This document shows positions 62,202 to 64,000 of a DNA stretch of 64,000 bases, in pieces (positions within the stretch are counted from its first letter, which is position 1; each line of letters starts with the position of its first letter). The stretch is from Paenibacillus sp. EZ-K15 (lineage in GTDB: Bacteria; Bacillota; Bacilli; Paenibacillales; Paenibacillaceae). The position numbers and the translations under genes were made by a program. Under the pieces are notes generated by a model that was not told where the DNA came from, did no database searches, and saw only the letters and a list, made by a program, of their open reading frames with translations. The DNA lies in assembly GCF_002573715.1 (NCBI RefSeq), contig NZ_PDHM01000017.1, positions 372,001-436,000 of the forward strand. The letters run 5' to 3'.

Positions 62202-63089
62202 GTGTCCAATCCAAGAGAGCTCCATGAGAATACGAGACTTGACTATAAAGCCTATCCCGTGCAGGTATTTAATAACTCCTGCTCCCATGCCAAAACGAAA
62301 GACTGTATCCTGTATCTCCACTGGCATGAGCACTTTGAGATCATAAGCATGCGCCAAGGCCACGCGGTATTCCATATTGATACAACTCCGTATGACGTTA
62401 AGGCTGGTGAAGTTATCATCATCCCCGGCGGCAGCCTGCACGTGGGATATGCCCTTGAGGATGGAGACATCCGATTTGACTGTGTCGTGGTGAATGCATC
62501 CCTCTTTAACGATTTTCTTCATGATTCGATTCATGAGCGTTACATCGCTCCCTATATGGAAGGCCGGCTCCGTTTCCCCGTCAAGCCTGCCGAGAGCCAC
62601 CCGTCTAGCGCAGACTGCTATCCGCTGCTGGATGAAGTCATTGAAGAGCTTGTAACACGCCGTCCAGCCTATGAGCTCATTGCCAAGTCCAAGCTGTACA
62701 CCCTGTTCGTTCTGCTGGCGCGCACATTCATGCCCACACAGTTCACGGAGAAGACGTCCGAGCCGTATTTTGCGAATCGGGATCGTTATAAAAAACTCAT
62801 TCAACACATCGAGAGCAACATCGGTGAGAAATTGTCGGTCGAGACCGCCGCTGCGGAGGTCGGTTTGAATCCGTTTCATTTTTGCAAAATGTTCAAACGT
62901 TTAACAGGGCGCACATTCGTGGATTACGTCAACCTGATCCGGATGAATGAAGCGGAGAAGCTGCTTCGTGAACGGACTTTAACCATCACCGAGATTGCCG
63001 GCATCGTCGGCTGCAGCAACCCGAATTATTTTACCAAGCTGTACAAGCAGTACAAGGGCATGACTCCTTCTCAGGCTAGACTGTTATAG
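62202..63089 (+). CDS. AraC-family regulator
   Basis: This is a 295-residue protein starting at GTG 62202 behind GAGGTGA. The cupin domain (residues about 35-110: LYLHWHEHFEIISMRQGHAVFHI, with DVKAGEVIIIPGGSLHVG) binds a sugar. The double HTH (about 190-293) reads KKLIQHIESNIGEKLSVETAAAEVGLNPFHFCKMFKRLTGRTFVDYVNLIRMNEAEKLL, then ITEIAGIVGCSNPNYFTKLYKQYKGMTPSQAR. It is divergent from the Gfo/Idh/MocA gene across 191 bp and is its likely activator. A strong terminator follows about 90 bp after the stop. Confidence 0.9.
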   Translation: MSNPRELHENTRLDYKAYPVQVFNNSCSHAKTKDCILYLHWHEHFEIISMRQGHAVFHIDTTPYDVKAGEVIIIPGGSLHVGYALEDGDIRFDCVVVNASLFNDFLHDSIHERYIAPYMEGRLRFPVKPAESHPSSADCYPLLDEVIEELVTRRPAYELIAKSKLYTLFVLLARTFMPTQFTEKTSEPYFANRDRYKKLIQHIESNIGEKLSVETAAAEVGLNPFHFCKMFKRLTGRTFVDYVNLIRMNEAEKLLRERTLTITEIAGIVGCSNPNYFTKLYKQYKGMTPSQARLL

Positions 63090-63181
63090 ACCCAGATTCC
63101 AGAATCAATCCTTAGCGAATTGTCCCGCCAGGGGCTCTACGATAACGGCAGCTGAATCCATGAGTTTTGTGATGAATATGC

Positions 63182-63230
63182 AAAAAAAGACTCAACATCC
63201 AGCAGCTTTCGCTGAGGTTGAGTCTTTTTT
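63182..63230. terminator. bidirectional intrinsic terminator
   Basis: AAAAAAGACTCAAC pairs with GTTGAGTCTTTTTT (63182-63195 with 63217-63230), with an inner AGC/GCT. It serves both the AraC gene and the converging lyase gene. Confidence 0.9.
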
Positions 63231-63263
63231 GAGAAATCTGGAGCGAATCAGCGCCTCTAAAAC

Positions 63264-64000
63264 TTAATATGCCTTAGGCACTTCAACCTTTCTTGTTTTC
63301 CCATCTTCATTCGTGAAATAGATATGAACCCCATGGTCCTGATCGTCCAGAAAATACGAGACGTATTTACTCTCATTCGCCCTCATAGGAACCAGAAGAG
63401 TAGCAATGCGATGGCTTGCGGCTGATTTGCTCTCAGCATGAAGATGCCACTGTTTATCCAGCCCATCGATTTCTTCGGGGTCGACATCGGTGAACTGATT
63501 ATGTTGATTCAGCGACAAGTCTCCGGATGAACTGTACACGAATCGCCCTTCCATTTCCGCTTTGCTGCCCAACACCCGAAACGTCTGCCCCGACAGCTTC
63601 ATCCGATTCAGCGTATGAAACAGCCACTCGATGCTTGTTGGCTTGGTAAGATCCACCGTATCCACGATGACAAAATAAGATTCGTCAAAAAAATAGATCT
63701 CGCGCACATACCGCTCAAGATAAGGGACATTCTCCAGGTAGGCCTGCGTTGCGTTCATACGGGTGTACCCATAACCCGGTGACGCGTCGACTTGCTCGAC
63801 TTTTCCGCTGGCCTCGATGCAGAGCACCTTATCTTTTCCCGCATACTGACCAAGGCCATCGATGAGAATATTGTTCGTGGAACGCGTCTGCCTCCGCCAA
63901 TTCATATGCATTGTGCTTCCAAAAGCGATGTAATATCCACTCTCAATAGCGAGTGGTTCGCCATACGCGTGCAGCAGGAATCCGTTCTGGTCACCGTGAC
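63264..64000 (-). CDS. heparinase II/III-like polysaccharide lyase, 3' part
   Basis: The frame runs from the window edge (first full codon at 63998) to TAA at 63264, giving about 244 C-terminal residues. An internal ATG at 63911 is not the start. The upstream residues HGDQNGFLLHAYGEPLAIES and GYYIAFGSTMHMNWRRQT match the H-x-D-x-(N/G)-x-F...GE...GYY motif of heparinase II/III-type lyases (PL12/15/17/21 fold). It is followed by N-NILIDGLGQ and a beta-rich domain (YLERYVREIYFFDESYFVIVDTV). Such enzymes cleave uronate-containing glycans by beta-elimination. Substrate and secretion cannot be judged without the 5' part. Confidence 0.85.
   Translation of the reverse strand, partial: HGDQNGFLLHAYGEPLAIESGYYIAFGSTMHMNWRRQTRSTNNILIDGLGQYAGKDKVLCIEASGKVEQVDASPGYGYTRMNATQAYLENVPYLERYVREIYFFDESYFVIVDTVDLTKPTSIEWLFHTLNRMKLSGQTFRVLGSKAEMEGRFVYSSSGDLSLNQHNQFTDVDPEEIDGLDKQWHLHAESKSAASHRIATLLVPMRANESKYVSYFLDDQDHGVHIYFTNEDGKTRKVEVPKAY

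Overview
The window looks like chromosomal DNA of a Paenibacillus-type member of the Firmicutes. The basis is a GC content near one half, strong AGGAGG-type ribosome binding sites, S-layer-homology and copper-amine-oxidase-like surface proteins, a glycine decarboxylase split into PA and PB subunits, and many one- and two-gene transcription units closed by clear intrinsic terminators. No rRNA, tRNA, CRISPR array, prophage or insertion sequence was seen. The genus assignment is inference.

Positions 1-13.6 kb are a mosaic of small independent genes. A duplicated, internally repetitive non-coding block (247-1172) comes first. It is followed by a cysteine-rich copper-storage-like protein, a chloramphenicol acetyltransferase with its own translational attenuator, a large surface protein, a frameshifted histidine phosphatase, a VOC protein, two coupled tiny membrane proteins, a GNAT acetyltransferase, an APH-type kinase, an SLH protein, a Mor-like HTH protein, a remnant of a beta-lactamase-family hydrolase, a TPR regulator and a threonine aldolase. 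Positions 13.6-23.5 kb hold a metal-efflux CDF gene behind an ArsR-type operator, an SgrR-like regulator, a histidyl-tRNA synthetase behind an apparent ribosome-mediated His attenuator, a large catalase, and a MocR regulator divergent from an EamA permease.

Positions 23.5-28.7 kb are the glycine cleavage locus. gcvH and gcvT-gcvPA-gcvPB diverge, and each arm has its own promoter and tandem glycine riboswitch. Positions 28.9-50.9 kb contain an arylamine N-acetyltransferase, a guanine deaminase, an ABC exporter operon behind 10-bp-phased GTATAC boxes, a NarL-type two-component system, a heterodimeric ABC exporter, an Rrf2-nitroreductase unit, an Na+/H+ antiporter, an SDR enzyme divergent from a TetR regulator, an old-yellow-enzyme homologue, a second TetR regulator, and a GH2 glycosidase divergent from an AraC regulator.

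Positions 51.1-60.2 kb are a myo-inositol catabolic cluster on the minus strand in the order iolD-iolE-iolC-iolA-iolG-iolB, followed by a LacI-family gene. TTAAGCGCTTAA-type operators lie at the promoter. Together these enzymes take myo-inositol to 2-deoxy-5-keto-gluconate 6-phosphate, and IolA handles malonate semialdehyde. The IolJ aldolase and an inositol transporter are not in the window. The right end carries a decayed GH88/GH105-type hydrolase, a Gfo/Idh/MocA oxidoreductase divergent from an AraC regulator, and the 3' part of a heparinase II/III-like lyase gene that runs off the window, which suggests a polysaccharide-use neighbourhood.

The most interesting signal is the leader of the histidyl-tRNA synthetase gene. 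A 15-residue peptide with three consecutive His codons is followed by mutually exclusive hairpins and a terminator. This matches the logic of the enterobacterial his attenuator, where a T-box would be expected in this phylum.
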